Positions 27,056 through 43,504 are shown, counted from the first letter of the stretch. The stretch is DNA of 64,000 nucleotides from Karalla daura (GCA_029224185.1 CM055188.1:32799242-32863241); one strand, 5' to 3'. The notes: a model not told the origin generated them from the sequence alone. Numbers and translations: made by a program.

Positions 27056-27181
27056 CATAGGCACATACATATATATGAGAATAAAGGAATACGTATTAAA
27101 CACTCAGTCCTTGTGAGCGGCAGTGTGTGTCATTGTGCGGTAGAGAGCAGTGCAGCGAGTGTAGGAGCGTATTCGCAGCAG
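27056..27181 (+). mobile_element. Fragment of microsatellite-linked dispersed element
   Basis: This 126-bp unique segment lies between two TCTA arrays. It begins CATAGGCACATA and contains GAATAAAGGAATACGTATTA and GCGTATTCGCAGCAGCT. It matches 33325-33505 apart from an internal deletion of about 55 bp in this copy. Element class not recognised. Confidence 0.8.
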
Positions 27182-27778
<597 letters not shown>

Positions 27779-27938
27779 TGATAACATAGATATCTTACTC
27801 ATCCCTTGAATCAGACGATACGTCACATTCACTAAACATAACAGAAAACAGTCCACACAGGATGTTCACAGTAAATGGTAAAGAACAAATACTCAAAACA
27901 CCAACAGACGGCTCTAAGTGAAACATAATGAGCCAGAT

Positions 27939-28612
27939 GAGACCTTGAGATGTGAACACAAGACGTACAGAACTAATATTTTAATTTCATTCAGGAATTA
28001 AAACTAAACAAAGTGCATAAAGAGCTGAATGTTTTTCTCTCCTCATTTCTTCTCATAAAGAGCATTGCATGCATTGCAATGCATTACAAACAGTCAAACG
28101 TATAAACATCATTAAAATAATTTACTTGTTAAACATGAATCAGAAGCTTTGAAAAAACAGGTAAAACGAGACGTGAAGTCTCTGTGACAGGTCAAAGACT
28201 GTGAGGTACACGGTGCTTACGATCTCTTCTTGGATACTACAACTCAATAATCTGTCAAGACCTTTCAGCTCTAACCAGACATGTAGGCCAACAAAATGAG
28301 AATAAGAACAAACTATTGGCTTGGATGATAAAAATGAGACCTTGCCAGAGAAATACAAGACATACAGAAATCAAGGTATTTTTATGGCAAATTTCAAATG
28401 AATGAAGAAATTACTATTAAACAAAACGGCACAAAGAACTTAATGTTTTTTATATTAAATTCCTGGCAGAAGACGAGTCATGCATAAACAGTATAATGAA
28501 TAAATATAGTTAGTAGTTCGACTTGAGAATCTATCAAGGTTGTCCAGCTCCAATCAGAGATGTTGGCAAACAGAATAAGAATAAGAACTATTAACTATTG
28601 GATTGGACAAAT
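27939..28612 (+). repeat. Diverged tandem duplication upstream of RH2 gene 2
   Basis: Copy 1 (about 27939-28335) and copy 2 (about 28336-28612) share ordered blocks: GAGACCTTG, ACAAGACRTACAGAA, AAACAAAR(T/C)GCA-type sequence, then an AATCTRTCAAGR block followed by AGAATAAGAA. Copy 2 lacks about 120 bp from the middle. The pair ends 260 bp before the start codon of gene 2. No coding potential. Confidence 0.65.
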
Positions 28613-28687
28613 GAGCTGTGCTACTTCGCTACCAAACTTTCACACCCTTCAGTGAGTATCCGGTGTTAAGATGAATTAGGCTTTTGT

Positions 28688-28747
28688 GGATTAACGGAAA
28701 GACTTATTTTCAATCCCCATGTAATCCACTTTTTGTCCAGTATAAAG
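28688..28747 (+). promoter_or_regulatory. Promoter of RH2 gene 2: two OTX/CRX motifs and TATA box
   Basis: GGATTA at 28688-28693, TAATCC at 28722-28727 and TATAAAG at 28741-28747, ending 125 bp before the start codon. The spacing of OTX/CRX cores just upstream of a TATA box is typical of cone opsin promoters. Confidence 0.8.
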
Positions 28748-28871
28748 CGAAGACCTAGACCTCTGTCTAGCTGCACAAGATCCACCACTCACTGGTGCTC
28801 ACAACCAAAGTCTCAAAGACTTTTTGGATTCTTCAGGCGACCGAGTCCGACACAGCCGCAGAGCAGAGAAG

Positions 28872-31166
28872 ATGACCTGGGAAGGAATGGAGCCCAACGG
28901 CACCGAGGGCAAGAACTTCTACATCCCCCTGAACAACAGGACGGGGCTGGTGAGGAGTCCCTTCGAGTACCCTCAGTACTACCTTGGAGATCCCATCCTC
29001 TTCAAGATGCTCGCTGCCTACATGTTCTTCCTGATCTGCACCGGTTTCCCCATCAACTTCCTGACGCTGATGGTCACGGCTCAGAACAAGAAGCTCCGGC
29101 AGCCTCTCAACTTCATCCTGGTCAACCTGGCCGTGGCCGGACTCATCATGGTCTGTTTCGGTTTCACCATCACCTTCGTCACTGCCATCAATGGGTACTT
29201 TGTCTTCGGACCTCTGGGTTGTGCTGTGGAGGGATTCATGGCTACGCTGGGAGGTACTGTTCATCTGTGGTGTTGTCACTTAAACTTAAGACTAAACTTC
29301 TCCAGGTTTTAAAACTCCAATGTTTGCATCTTCACCCTGCAGGTCAGGTTGCTCTCTGGTCCCTGGTCGTTCTGGCCGTAGAGAGATACATCGTCGTCTG
29401 CAAACCCATGGGAAGCTTCAAGTTCACTGGAACCCACGCTGGAGTTGGAGTCCTCTTCACCTGGATCATGGCCATGTCTTGTGCCGCTCCTCCTCTGGCT
29501 GGCTGGTCCAGGTAGGAGACAATCACTGGGAACAGTTTAGATACATCAGATAAGACAAACAGTGTGTGTGTGTGTGTTGGGGGGGAGTGCAGTAGTACAA
29601 GTACTACTGTAGTACAAGAACATTTTAGAGCAGATAGCAGTAGGAGAAGGATGACTGCATTGCACAGGAACTACAACTATGTTCAAGAATTTAAAATGTG
29701 AGTCAAAAGTGTTAAATAGGTTTGCAACAGTTTCAACCACAAACTGGAGTCTACAGGCAGGTTGAGAAATCATTTTGTCTGTGTGAACTTAAAGTAGGGA
29801 TAAGCAAAAGTCAGTTACTTACTTAAGGCCATCTCTAATCCTCATTCACGCAAAACAGCCTGTAATTCCAATAGCAAAACATGTCTGTAGTCTCCTGAAT
29901 GCATTTGGTGAGCTGAGGTAGCCAGAAACCAGGAATGATTACGCTGAAAGAAGAACGTTAACTTTCTGAACTTTTTACAAACACAAAACAAACTTACTGC
30001 TGTCACAGGTACATCCCTGAGGGTCTGCAGTGCTCCTGCGGTCCCGACTACTACACCCTGGCCCCCGGCTTCAACAACGAGTCCTACGTCATGTACATGT
30101 TCGTCTGCCACTTCTGCGTCCCTGTTGGCACCATCTTCTTCACCTACGGGAGCCTTGTGCTGACCGTCAAAGCTGTGAGTCATTAACTCATTAACTGACC
30201 CATTAAGTCTAACTGTACCAATTACCTAAATGACAACATAACTAAAACGATCGTGCACTCTGCCCTCATCTTGTTGTTAAATAAAGAACATTTATTACAA
30301 CTTTCATAATAGTAAATGATAGTAATTATTTTAAGTGTTAAACTTTAAGCTCTAATCTTAAACCAAGAAACATCAAATCTTTACCAAGTGAAATCGATGG
30401 ATAATGGAAATCATTGATGGATAAATCCACTTGTTTTGAGAACCGTTTTTTGAACCTTGTTTGAAACAACTTCCTGCAATGTTGAAATCATTATTTGCTT
30501 TACTAAAAACCTGCAAAGTGTACCTGTATTTCATTCATAATTTTTTTGCAACAAATAATACAAAAATACAAAACACTATTCTGCTGCAAGATTTCACCAC
30601 TACACCATGTTCTGAATCACTCTTCTCCTTCTTTTTCTTCTCAATAACTATAGACTTTATTAATCCACTAACCCTGTCCCTTCTGTCACTGCTCCCTGTC
30701 AGGCTGCAGCCCAGCAGCAGGAGTCAGAGTCCACCCAGAAGGCTGAGAGGGAGGTCACACGCATGTGCGTCCTGATGGTCCTGGGCTTCCTGGTGGCCTG
30801 GACCCCCTACGCCAGCTTCGCCGCCTGGATCTTCTTCAACAAGGGCGCTGCGTTCTCCGCCACAGCCATGGCCATCCCTGCCTTCTTCTCCAAGAGCTCT
30901 GCCCTGTTCAACCCCATCATCTATGTGCTGATGAACAAACAGGTGAGCTGTGGTCCTATCATGTGCTGCCACTTTGATGCTGGCCTTTTGATATTTAAAT
31001 CTGATTTGTGTGATATATTATTATGATGGTATTAAAGTTTACCTCCTTGTGTCTCCTCAACCCTCAGTTCCGTAACTGCATGCTCTCCACTGTTGGGATG
31101 GGAGGAATGGTGGAGGATGAGACCTCAGTGTCCACCAGCAAGACAGAAGTGTCCACCGCTTCCTAA
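28872..31166 (+). CDS. rh2: RH2 green-type cone opsin, gene 2 (Gln122)
   Basis: Cone visual pigment GPCR. Exons 28872-29253, 29343-29511, 30009-30174, 30703-30942, 31068-31166 (382, 169, 166, 240, 99 nt) give 351 aa. The start MTWEGMEPNGTEG aligns with the MAWEGGYEPNGTEG of genes 3/4. All core residues are present (bovine Glu113, Cys110, Cys187, ERY, Lys296, NPIIY; add 7). Gln122 and Ser295 are shared with gene 1, pointing to a shorter-wavelength green pigment than genes 3/4; the leader and the Gln122 fit RH2B. A 149-bp tract of exon 1 (29019-29167) and a 186-bp tract of exon 4 (30757-30942) are nearly identical to gene 1, while exons 2 and 3 are clearly diverged, so conversion is likely. The last 32 bases of exon 2 are identical to gene 4. 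Intact frame and normal splice sites throughout. Confidence 0.97.
29512..30008 (+). other. Intron 2 of RH2 gene 2
   Basis: A 497-bp intron with a short GT repeat near 29562. Nothing else recognised. Confidence 0.8.
30175..30702 (+). other. Intron 3 of RH2 gene 2
   Basis: A 528-bp AT-rich intron without a recognisable element. The matching intron of genes 3/4 is only 99 bp. Confidence 0.8.
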
Positions 31167-31636
31167 ACACGGATGGATATCAACAGCTCTGATGGGCAGA
31201 CAACAGAAGAAAGAAGCCAGAGGTCTCCTCTGTCTTTCTCCCTTCCTCTGGAATAACAACTATGCCATGACAGACTTGCTTTTCTTCCTCTTCTTCTTGG
31301 ATAATGGATATCGATCTTGTGACGTTAACCTCAGGACAGATGCCTCGGACAGCAGTGCACACTGTTTATTTTTTGTGTGCAATCATGACAAGAACTGGAC
31401 TCGAGCTTCATAAGATCCAACACTACAAAGAGAATCATGCAGAACATGCCTGAAACACAGCTTGGGGTGTTTTGTGTGTGTGTGCGTGCGTGTGTGTGAG
31501 TGGGTGCGTGTGTGGCTACGGATGTACGTGTGAGTGAGAATAATCTGTGACAAGAGGCCATCGAATGTGCTGACTTCTCATGTCATAATATCCTGTATAT
31601 ATTTTCTAAAGAAAAAGAAAAAAAATGTAGGTAGTT

Positions 31637-31642
31637 ATTAAA
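31637..31642 (+). terminator. Poly(A) signal of RH2 gene 2
   Basis: ATTAAA variant followed directly by TGCATGCATG, 471 bp after the stop codon. A run of A-rich sequence precedes it, as in gene 4. Confidence 0.85.
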
Positions 31643-31731
31643 TGCATGCATGAAAAAGATTTCTTGGTTGCCGCATCTTTTATTTTCATCCATCCAAAAC
31701 CCTGAATGTGTCTTTAGTCCAACCCCCCCAT

Positions 31732-31930
31732 ACACACACACACACGCACACACACACACACACGCACACACAGACACGCACACACAGACACGCACACACA
31801 GGCACACGCACACACGCACACACGCACACACACACACGCACACACACACGCACACACACACACATGCACACGCACACACACTCTTATTCACGCACACACA
31901 AGCACACACACACACACACACAGCCACACA
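31732..31930. repeat. (CA)n microsatellite, interrupted
   Basis: About 200 bp of CA with CG, GA and TG interruptions, just beyond the 3' end of gene 2. Confidence 0.97.
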
Positions 31931-32892
31931 CCTGTTTTTTGACTGGAGACGCACAAGCAGAACAAAATTCAGACTCACAATCTTGTCGCTTCTCACAAAC
32001 CTCTGATGTGAATATATTAACAAAAATCCACTTATCTGTTTGACTTTACTTACTTACTACTTATATATTTATTAAGATTTGTTGACAATTTCATATCACC
32101 GTCACGCTCACACCTAAAGAGAGATACTTGTACTACAGTCATAGGATATAGGACATATACAATTATATTACATATGCATGCACATATGCACAAAATCAGA
32201 GAGAACTACATCAATAAGAGTGAAACTTGCAAAAATGCTGACAATAATTAAGTCAAAATGCAGACAGAGATCAAAAGCAGAAAAAGCAGACAAGTCAGAG
32301 GTGGGCATCATTAGTGTTGAGCTTCAGGAAGGTTCACATACAGATAAAGGAAGATGAATTTAAGGAGGAGGAAAGATATTCAGCGGTTTTTAAACGACGG
32401 CTCAACTGTTACAACACCTCTTCACCTGTCCCATCATCTCTGAAAAAAGTGTCCGCCCTCTCTTCACACATTCAGCAGAGGTAACTTATTAGATTAGGAG
32501 CATTAACAATGCCTAGTGCACCTTTCTTTAGCATCACTCTTGAAGTGGCAATGAGAGCAAAGGAGATTAAGAGGGATTGTGATTATGGATCTCCTGCACT
32601 GTAGGAAGTCAGAGGGAATGTGCAATGGACCTTCTGTTACAGATCTTACCGTCTAATCGTCTAAATGACCTAATTTTTAGGACCTATAGGAGGACTGATA
32701 TGAACACTGATAGGAACAGGTGACTAAATGCTGCATACCTACTTACATGTTACTCCCACAAAGTATATTACTCTTTTCTTTTATGCTTTTCAACACCACA
32801 ATACATCTATACTACTGTCCTTTTATACTATATTACACAATAATATAACATTATATTGTAATTAGGGATACTGTATGCAATCTATCTACGTA
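31931..32892. other. Intergenic, no gene
   Basis: AT-rich unique sequence between genes 2 and 3. No exon, RNA gene or recognisable element seen. Confidence 0.5.
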
Positions 32893-33560
<668 letters not shown>

Positions 33561-34737
33561 TAATCCCACCAGTGAGACACATGCACACAGGACACTTTGT
33601 CTCGATGGGGAAACGTCCAACAGCTTTTCTTCAAACCCAAGTGATTCCATCCAGTGAATACTCAAAACTTTACTGTAGGTTTAACACAGTTTTTATCAGT
33701 ATATCTACACTGAATCTCTGTTTTTTTTCAAATTTAAATCATTCGTTTTCTGCCATCCGTCTGCCATATATATTCTTTTGTTGCATGTTTTGCAGCCTAC
33801 TTCAGTTGTATACTTAGTGCTTAATAGGTATGCACCCAGTTTTCTGTATTTAAGAGAACACCTTTTGTCCTATTGTCATGTCACCTCTCTAATGATGTCT
33901 TTTTGTATCGTTGCTGGTTAAGGTTAGGGGTAATTATGATTATTTTCTGTGGGAGCAACCAAGTGTGCTTTGTACTCCATAGTACGATGACGATGAAGAT
34001 TATTCCATTCTAGTGGAGTCCACATGGGCTGGTCAACCTGTCTCTTGCTGCCCCCTCCTGGAATTGAATCCTGAGGGATTTCTGGGGCTGGGTAAACATC
34101 TATGGATCAATAACAAACTTGGGAAAGTATCATTTAGATTTTCTTTTAAAGGCATGCTTCTTAATGGTGTATCTGCTGAACTATTGCACTTTGCTATGGT
34201 TGTCCCACTTTGTTATTTATACTTAGTAATACGTCACTGCACTTCTGCCCCCATTTCCGCAGTTTAGCAGTTTAGTAACACCTAATGTGAGAAATGATTA
34301 GCTCTTCAGGAGTTTCTACATTTAACATAGGATCTTCTCAGTTGTCTTTGTGAGTGCAACTAAGGCCAACAGCAAGCACCTCCTGGTGTTCTTATCCCTG
34401 CTAATGTACTTGTTAATTGGATTTTCCTGATCCAGCTTTGGCAAACTCCTTTCTGTCTGGCCATCGTCATGATCCGGTGACCCTGTTGACATGATACCAA
34501 AGCTCCACCAGTGTGTGCTGACGCCCTCTACAGGTGGGAGGGTGGGGTGGTGAGCTAAGACTTAAATGTGGATAATTTGTTCAGTTACTTAGTTACGGAC
34601 TAGAGGAGCTTGGAGCTTCTCTGTATGTTCCATTAAACCATGGTAGATCCTGGCACATTCAACAGTTAAGAGACACTCTTTGTGCACCCTTTTTGTGAAA
34701 TGAACAACACGTAACAACACAGCTTTTTTTGCATGCA
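33561..34737. other. Intergenic between the composite element and RH2 gene 3
   Basis: No gene or recognisable repeat seen. Confidence 0.5.
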
Positions 34738-34743
34738 TTTATT
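34738..34743 (-). terminator. Poly(A) signal of RH2 gene 3
   Basis: Minus strand AATAAA followed by TGCATGCA, 477 bp after the stop codon, matching the 3' module of the other three opsins. Confidence 0.85.
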
Positions 34744-35219
34744 ACTCTAGTGTTTTTTGTTATATATATACAATGTTTACAATTCATGATGACCAACTCA
34801 GCAAGTGACAAAAATAGTTTTGCATTGTATGTGGTTGCTCAAAATGCATTACAAAATAAGTTCCTAGTGATGTAAGAGCACAAAAGAAGAAGCTATTACA
34901 ACATTCAGACCATTGGTGCCGAACAGTGAAGCAGTGGCTCTGACAGCAGCAAGAGTCAAACTGAGCATCCACATACATGTGTTCACAGATTTACCACCGT
35001 TTACAAAGATTTTGAATTTGCATCGAGTGAACAAACATTTTCCAAAATCCTTTAAATGAAAGATGAGAAAATGCTGTTGATGGGTTTGTTCCTGGAGCTG
35101 TTCATCACTGGTCACGTAGTTCAGAAATCCCTGAACTCCACTCCATCCACACTGAGGATTTTTCCAGATCAGAGACAATAGAAAGGAAAATGTCCATGTA
35201 TAAGAAAATGTCTCTATAT

Positions 35220-36734
35220 TTAAGAGACTGAAGACACTTCTGTCTTGCTGGTGGACACTGAGGTCTCGTCCTCCACCATGCCGCCCATTCCAATGGTGCT
35301 GAGCATGCAGTTACGGAACTGAAAGAGAGAGAGAGGACGTTGAGATTTCATTACTATTGTTCATCAAGTTAGTCTCCAACACTCAAACATCAAAGTAAGA
35401 GCCCTTCCATTTACCTGTTTGTTCATCAGCACGTAGATCACAGGGTTGTACAGGGCTGAGCTCTTGGCAAAGAAGGCGGGGAGGGCTGCAGTCAGAGCGG
35501 TAAAGGCAGCTCCCTTGTTCATGAAGATCCAGCCGGTGAAAGTGGCATATGGTGTCCAAGCGACCAGGAAGCCGATGACCATCAGGACGCACATGCGTGT
35601 GACCTCCCTCTCAGCCTTCTGGGTGGACTCTGACTCCTGCTGCTGGGCTGCAGCCTGAAGGAGACAAGACCAGAGAACATGTGAGACTTCACAGCCCAGT
35701 CCATCCATCCAGTCATTCTCTGGCTGCTTTTACACATCAGAGACTTTACTCACAGCTTTGACAGTCAGCACAAGGCTCCCATAGGTGAAGAAGATGACAA
35801 AGACAGGGATGAAGAAGTGGACCACGAACATGTAGATGACGTAGGACTCGTTGTTGAAGCCTGGGGCCAGAGTGTAGTAGTCGGGTCCGCAGGAGCACTG
35901 CATGCCCTCGGGGAGGTACCTGTGTAGAGGACGCATTGCAAATCATTCAGACTTTAGCTGGAGAAAAAACTCTGACGCTAGGGCTTTTATATTCTCACTG
36001 TCTTCCAGTCTATGTAGTTTGTCTATTGGTTTTCTCTGTTAGTTCTCTAAAGTGACAACAGCAATGGGAAATACCTGGACCAGCCAAAGAGAGGAGGGCC
36101 AGCGCATGAGAACGCCATGATCCAGGTGAAGATGACTCCAGCTGCAGCGTGGGTTCCAGTGAACTTGAAGCTTCCCATGGGTTTGCAGACGACGATGTAT
36201 CTCTCAACAGCCAGGACGACCAGGGACCAGAGAGCAACTTCACCTGTTGGGGAAACAAGAGAGTGAGAGGTGAGACACTGACACTGAGGCAGTGAGAGAC
36301 ACTTGTCTCTTGCTCTCCTACTTCTACTGGTTCTCATTCTGATCCCAACCTCCGAGTGTAGCCATGAATCCCTCAACAGCGCAGGCAGTCGGGCCCAGGA
36401 TGAAGTAGCCGTTCAGGGCAGATGTGATGGTGATGGTGAAGCCGAAGGCGCACATGATGAGTCCGGCCACGGCCAGGTTGACCAGGATGTAGTTCAGAGG
36501 CTGGCGCAGCTTCTTGTTCTGAGCCGTGACCAACAATGTCAGACCGTTGATGGGGGTGCCGGTGCAGATCAGGAAGAACATGTAGAAAGCCAGCAGCTTG
36601 TAGATCATGGGATCCACCATGTAGTACTGAGGGTACTCGAAGGGACTCCTGACAATCCCAGTCCTGTTGGACATGGGGATGTAGAAGTTCTTGCCCTCGG
36701 TGCCGTTGGGCTCGTAGCCTCCTTCCCAGGCCAT
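35220..36734 (-). CDS. rh2a: RH2A-type green cone opsin, gene 3 (Glu122), inverted
   Basis: Cone visual pigment GPCR on the minus strand. Exons 36734-36350, 36243-36075, 35919-35754, 35654-35415, 35318-35220 (385, 169, 166, 240, 99 nt) give 352 aa. The start MAWEGGYEPNGTEG is the RH2A leader. Core residues are intact (bovine Cys110, Glu113, ERY, Cys187, Lys296, NPVIY; add 8). Glu122 and Ala295 predict a longer-wavelength green pigment than genes 1/2. Exon 1 and exon 3 are identical to gene 4 by eye, and introns 1 and 3 have the same lengths (106 and 99 bp) with one mismatch each. The differences are clustered: Phe165, Ser166, Gly169, Phe173, Thr272 and the C-terminal tail (ending SSVS). The donor of intron 1 is GTTGGG, unusual but shared with gene 4. 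This is the only opsin of the array on the minus strand. Confidence 0.97.
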
Positions 36735-36820
36735 CTTGACTTTGGTTGCTGTTGCTAGAGCTTCTTTGCTGAGAAAGGCTGGGCGCTGCTGGTCACAGTT
36801 TGCAGAGTTGCGGATGGGGC

Positions 36821-36870
36821 CTTTTATACCTCTCCGCTAACCTTATCATCAAATAGCCAAAATTGGATTA
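36821..36870 (-). promoter_or_regulatory. Promoter of RH2 gene 3: TATA box and TAATCC
   Basis: On the minus strand TATAAAAG at 36828-36821 and TAATCC at 36870-36865. The stretch between them is homologous to the gene 4 promoter. A further TAATCC-type site, plus-strand sense, lies at 36984-36989. Confidence 0.8.
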
Positions 36871-39800
36871 CACGCCTGTGAGGTAGTTCAGAAGTTAAGA
36901 GGTCAGTAATTGGTCTTTACATGGTCGGAGTGACAAGCACATAAAGTAATTTGTTCAACTTTCTTAGGCCGGAGCTATTCTCTTAATCCGGATTCCAAAG
37001 TAATCACAGCCAGTCAACAGCTTTTTGGACATTATCCACAATAAATATATTACAAACAAGCAAATCAAATTTGGACTCAAAAGGACTTGTAAGGTTGTAC
37101 CTTCTTACAGTCTGCAAATATCTGTGAGGAAACCCCCAAATAGAATTGGACATGCAAGGCACAAGGCAAGTACTTTGACTCCTATAGTTGGGGAGTTTCA
37201 GTGTATTAAAACAATCAGTGGCCTTATGTCCATGACTGAATACATGCATACATGGCTTTGAAAGCAGCAAACTTTACTCTTACTTTCAATTTCCGTCTCC
37301 ATATGGAAGAGTCATAGGAGTCAGCATCCTAATTGGATTTCCTTCAGTGTCTCCGCTGGAGTGACCCGGATTTGATGCGGCATTAGATTACTGTCACAGA
37401 TTGGAAAGAAAGCGTCTGTGGTGGATTTATCTAATTGCCCAACATCTTTAAACTAGAGCAACAGCGGTGGTGGTCAAGAACATGAAATATCAAATAATCC
37501 TGTGTGTGTCTTCGATAAGGGCCCTTTCTTAAGAATCAGAGACTGAGGTCAGAGAAGGCAGAAAGATGATGCCTGGAGACGAGGAAGATTCAAACACTGG
37601 TTTATTGGTAGAAAACAGTAATAGTAATAAATTACCCAAACTGCCCTTAGTTGGCGACCAGTGTCACCACAAGTTTTTTAAAGTCATTCTTTGCTATTTT
37701 GAAGCAGTCAGCGCTTATCTAAGGCTCTTTCCGCACATGTCTTTCTCTTTTCAGGGTTCTTGAGCGGCCTGATGGATTGCCCTATGGATTGCCTTGTGTA
37801 TGTCCAACGTGCATGACAAATGGACACCTCGATTGGTGCTTTTACGCACTTTTATGCATCGTTGGTTTAAGTGAAAAAGCTGACCAGCCAATGCACTAAA
37901 AGCCCATTGCAATTAGGTTTACTTACAACAAGAGGCATTTGTACAGCACCAGCCTTACACAAGAGGCAAGCACATATTTTGGATATCTGTTCACATATAT
38001 GCCATGTACTCCTTACGAAGAAGAGGGAACCTTTCAGCTCTACATTAAATAGTTGATCATTGAACAGATCTGACCTCAAAAGGAAGATGTTGGGATGAAG
38101 CTCATCAACACTTTCAAGGGTGTTTCAAGTGGCACCTTCATTACCAGTCTTGTCACTAAATAAATTAACTTGAGTGTTTAATACACTTTCTGGTGTCAAT
38201 CCCATTCACAATTTTGCACTTACCTTACCTGACGTAGATAAAGCTTTGAAAATAAACAGTAATTAATTCAATTACCGTGCTAGTGAGTGTGCTTAACACT
38301 GAATTGAATTGGCTCCAGGCATGTGCTCTGTGAGGACAGCCGATCCTAGCCGCTTTCCAGTGGCCGAAATTCGGCATTCTACTGCTGGAAGTGGTGGAAG
38401 ACGATCCATGGTTTCTTCCAGTGGATCATGGTAAAATGCTGCTTCTGGACCTGCTCCTTCCACAAGCCCGCGTCCAGTTCCAGTTGGTTCACTGCACCTA
38501 ATACGGAGGTATGTATGAAACACATTGATTCTCATAAAGGTGTTTATCCAATCTAGAGAGTCTGCAATGTACTTTGATCACATTAGAGTTATCGTTTGCC
38601 TCCATTTACTATTTTTTTATTGAGAGTGTTTGGACATACTCTCTCTGCTGGATCAGCAGAAAGAGTATGAAAATTACTCATAGGCCCATGTTTCTGTTCA
38701 TGGCACAAAATAAATTATGTATAAGAATATGCTTTTCTGTGGAAACTACAAGTATAATTGTAACTGTAAATAATACGCGTGCTGAGAACAAATATGTCTG
38801 ATTCCGTGACAAGCCAAGACTTGATGACTTGATGAGTCTGAATCTTGGTTTGGTGAGACACTGTTGTCAGGAAGTTTATCATAAGCCTCAGGTCCTCTGC
38901 AGATGACACTTACAGAGTTCATACCATGGTCACGCTTACTTACTACACGCTTATTTTTTCTTAATCCATCAACACTGCATGTCATCTGATGTTATTTACA
39001 AGATATATTAAGAATCATTTAAGTCATGTGACATCAAGTCTTTTTGCAAAATTTTTGAAAAGAAAGAAAAAACAATAGAAAACACTGCAAAGTGGCAGTG
39101 TGCTTGAGATGTTGTCTCAGCCATGAAAAATGGTATTACATAGCATCTCAAACCTAATGGACCTAAAACTAGTTCTTATGTGTCTAGTGTCTAGTTTGAC
39201 ACTGACTGTGCAGATAAAGTATTAGGAGACTGCACACTGTAACATCATTCAGATAAAGTGCTTGTATGGTGTATTTCAACTATTCTTACACACTATATTC
39301 ATTTAAAGCAGTGATATATTCTTTTAACTTCTCTGCCTTTTCTGTTCTTTTGTTGTCTTTTCTGCTGTGATAATGCAAAGTTCCCCATTTATCTTATCTT
39401 ATCTTATCTTAGATTCCTGAACAATGAACAATGAACAATTTGTTTCTTAACTTTAGTGCAATTGTAATGGCAGCTAAACATTCACTATAATGGTGCCTTC
39501 CTTTCGTCATTTTTCATATAATGCGATGGCAGCATTGTGCTTTAAGTCAACGCTGTAGCTAAAGTTCACTTTGGAGAAACAAACTCTTTGCGTTTCAGTC
39601 GATGATGTCTAGTCTGTTTTGTGTTGAGGGGCAGATCATATGGTAGGTGATATGTTCCTCACTTTCATCGCAGCCGTCTGCTCTATAGACGACCCTGCCC
39701 CCACAAGCTGAATCCTTGAAAGACTTCGCCTCTTTGCCACGACAGCAGGGATTTCTGGAGAGCAGAGCTCAGCTCAGCACAATCCTGTTAACTCCGGGCA

Positions 39801-41579
39801 AAGCTTTCTAGAGACCTGCCATTATCTATGTATTGTTGTTTCATGATTTTGGAATATAATATATATTTACTACATTTGTGTTGTCTCCCATTTTTGAATT
39901 AATCACTGATGAAGTTAAATATATCTGGGGCCTAAATGTAATTTGAACGCATGGTTTGTTTAATTTTTATTAAACAAATATTACAAGAAATGCTGCAATT
40001 GTGTTTCAAGCCTGTTTATCACTGACTCACAGAAGCACAACCTGGCACAAAGAGTAAAGCAGTGAAACATAAACATGTTCATTCATTGTGATTGCTAATC
40101 GAGAGAGGAAGATCGAGCATAACTTTGAGTGACAGCGAGTTAAGGACTCTGACTGGAAACAGCTGATTATAGCTGATGTTACTGTAACTCTAACTCAAGG
40201 AAACCAGATGAAACTCTGCGACTTTATTTTTAATCCGGGTTTAGTTGTGAGTCACACACAAGTACATACGCTCCATTTAATAAGATCAAATAACTCTATA
40301 GAACATATGTGTATATCTGGAGGTTCATAAGATTAGAGACAATCACAGATCAAATATGTTAAGGCTCATTACAGCAGTGAAGCAGTGGACAGTTTTATCC
40401 ATTCGGCTCCATCATGTTCATTGTAACTGATGTATTTGATACAGGAAGACATCCAGTATTAAAAGCTATTTCATTATAAAAGTCTTTTTTGTCCTTCTAA
40501 ACTGTTTATTATTATTATTACTATTTTAATTAAATATTCATCTAATTACTCAGTTAATTGACAAGATAATCAATGTGTGTCACAAGGGTCTAGGACATAG
40601 TATGGGACAGTGTAGAAAGTAGAATCTGGATCTAGTATGTTCATTTATACTCTTCAGAGAATCCCTCTGAATTTTTTTCAGAATAAAATATTTTGCAAAA
40701 TAAAATATCTTTCGGCCTGGTGGTTGTAAACCAGCCAGGAAGAGAGGAAGTCTATGTCTTTCAAAATAAAGGCAGCTCAGCTCTGGAATGATTCTTCTCT
40801 CAACCTGGTTCTGGTTTGTCGGTATGTCTCTATGTTTGAATGTGATTCTTTTAAAACTTTTATTGACTTTAATGAACAAAGAGTGGTAAACTGTGGGGAA
40901 ATGGAAGTGACTGGATGAATTTGCTCTCTATTGTTGCTGTACTTCTGACTTTTTTCATTCACTTTCACAGGTGTGACACCTGTTAATCCTCTCAAGTCTC
41001 CCTGGCCGCGAGACCTGTGTTGTCTCAAGTGTATCTACCGGGATTGTCAGACCTTAAGCTGCGGATGACCTCAACTACCTCGCTAAGTAACCATAAACCC
41101 AGCGGATTAAGCGGGAGACTGAGAGCTATAGGTGCAAAGATTTTATTGAGAGCATGATATCTGATTTCTGTTACAGTATAGGGAGTTGCAGGCATGACAC
41201 ACTGTTTTCTCATTCAATTTTTGGGTCATTTTTCACATCCAAAATGTGATTGTTCATGTACATGTGTTTGTGTGTTTAGTTAGGTTAAGGCTTCTTGGTC
41301 TCAAGGTTCATGCAGACATGCATGTAACTAGCATTTTAAGTTTGTTTGAGGTTTAATTTTAAGAAATCTAAAATTAGAAACACTGACGAGAAAACAGATT
41401 CATAAATCGTGAATGCATTTCTGTAACCCAGCAGTAGAACTGCAGAATTGTAGCGTATTTCCAGTGTATTGTACTGCATTTCACTTAAATAAATCACTTG
41501 TAATTACAGTATTATTTACAATCATTTTGGTGACATTTCAGTATCCAGTATCTCTCACTTAATCACACATACTTTATAC
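36871..41579. other. Intergenic between divergent RH2 genes 3 and 4, left part
   Basis: Shared upstream region of a head-to-head gene pair. No exon recognised. A (TTATC)n tract at about 39392-39411 follows a CAAAGTTCCCCATT motif typical of teleost retroelement tails. Otherwise unique AT-rich sequence. Confidence 0.5.
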
Positions 41580-41747
<168 letters not shown>

Positions 41748-41881
41748 AAATATATTAGGAGTATGTACCTCGGAATTCCAGGTCTTCTCAAGAAATTTTC
41801 TCATCCAGAATTTGTCCTGTGTCACACGGCAACATCCTTTAGTTACTCTGCAGCAGAGGGAAACAAACCATCTTATCAAAA

Positions 41882-43504
<1,623 letters not shown>

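Noticed and set aside
28833..29279. Long antisense frames over opsin exon 1 (also 21916-22332, 36303-36758 and 43643-44083)
   Set aside because: They mirror GC-rich conserved opsin codons. No start context or homology of their own.
31650..32043. His-Thr and Cys-Val repeat frames at CA/GT tracts (also 11.0, 53.6, 55.1 and 61.6 kb)
   Set aside because: Dinucleotide repeat translation.
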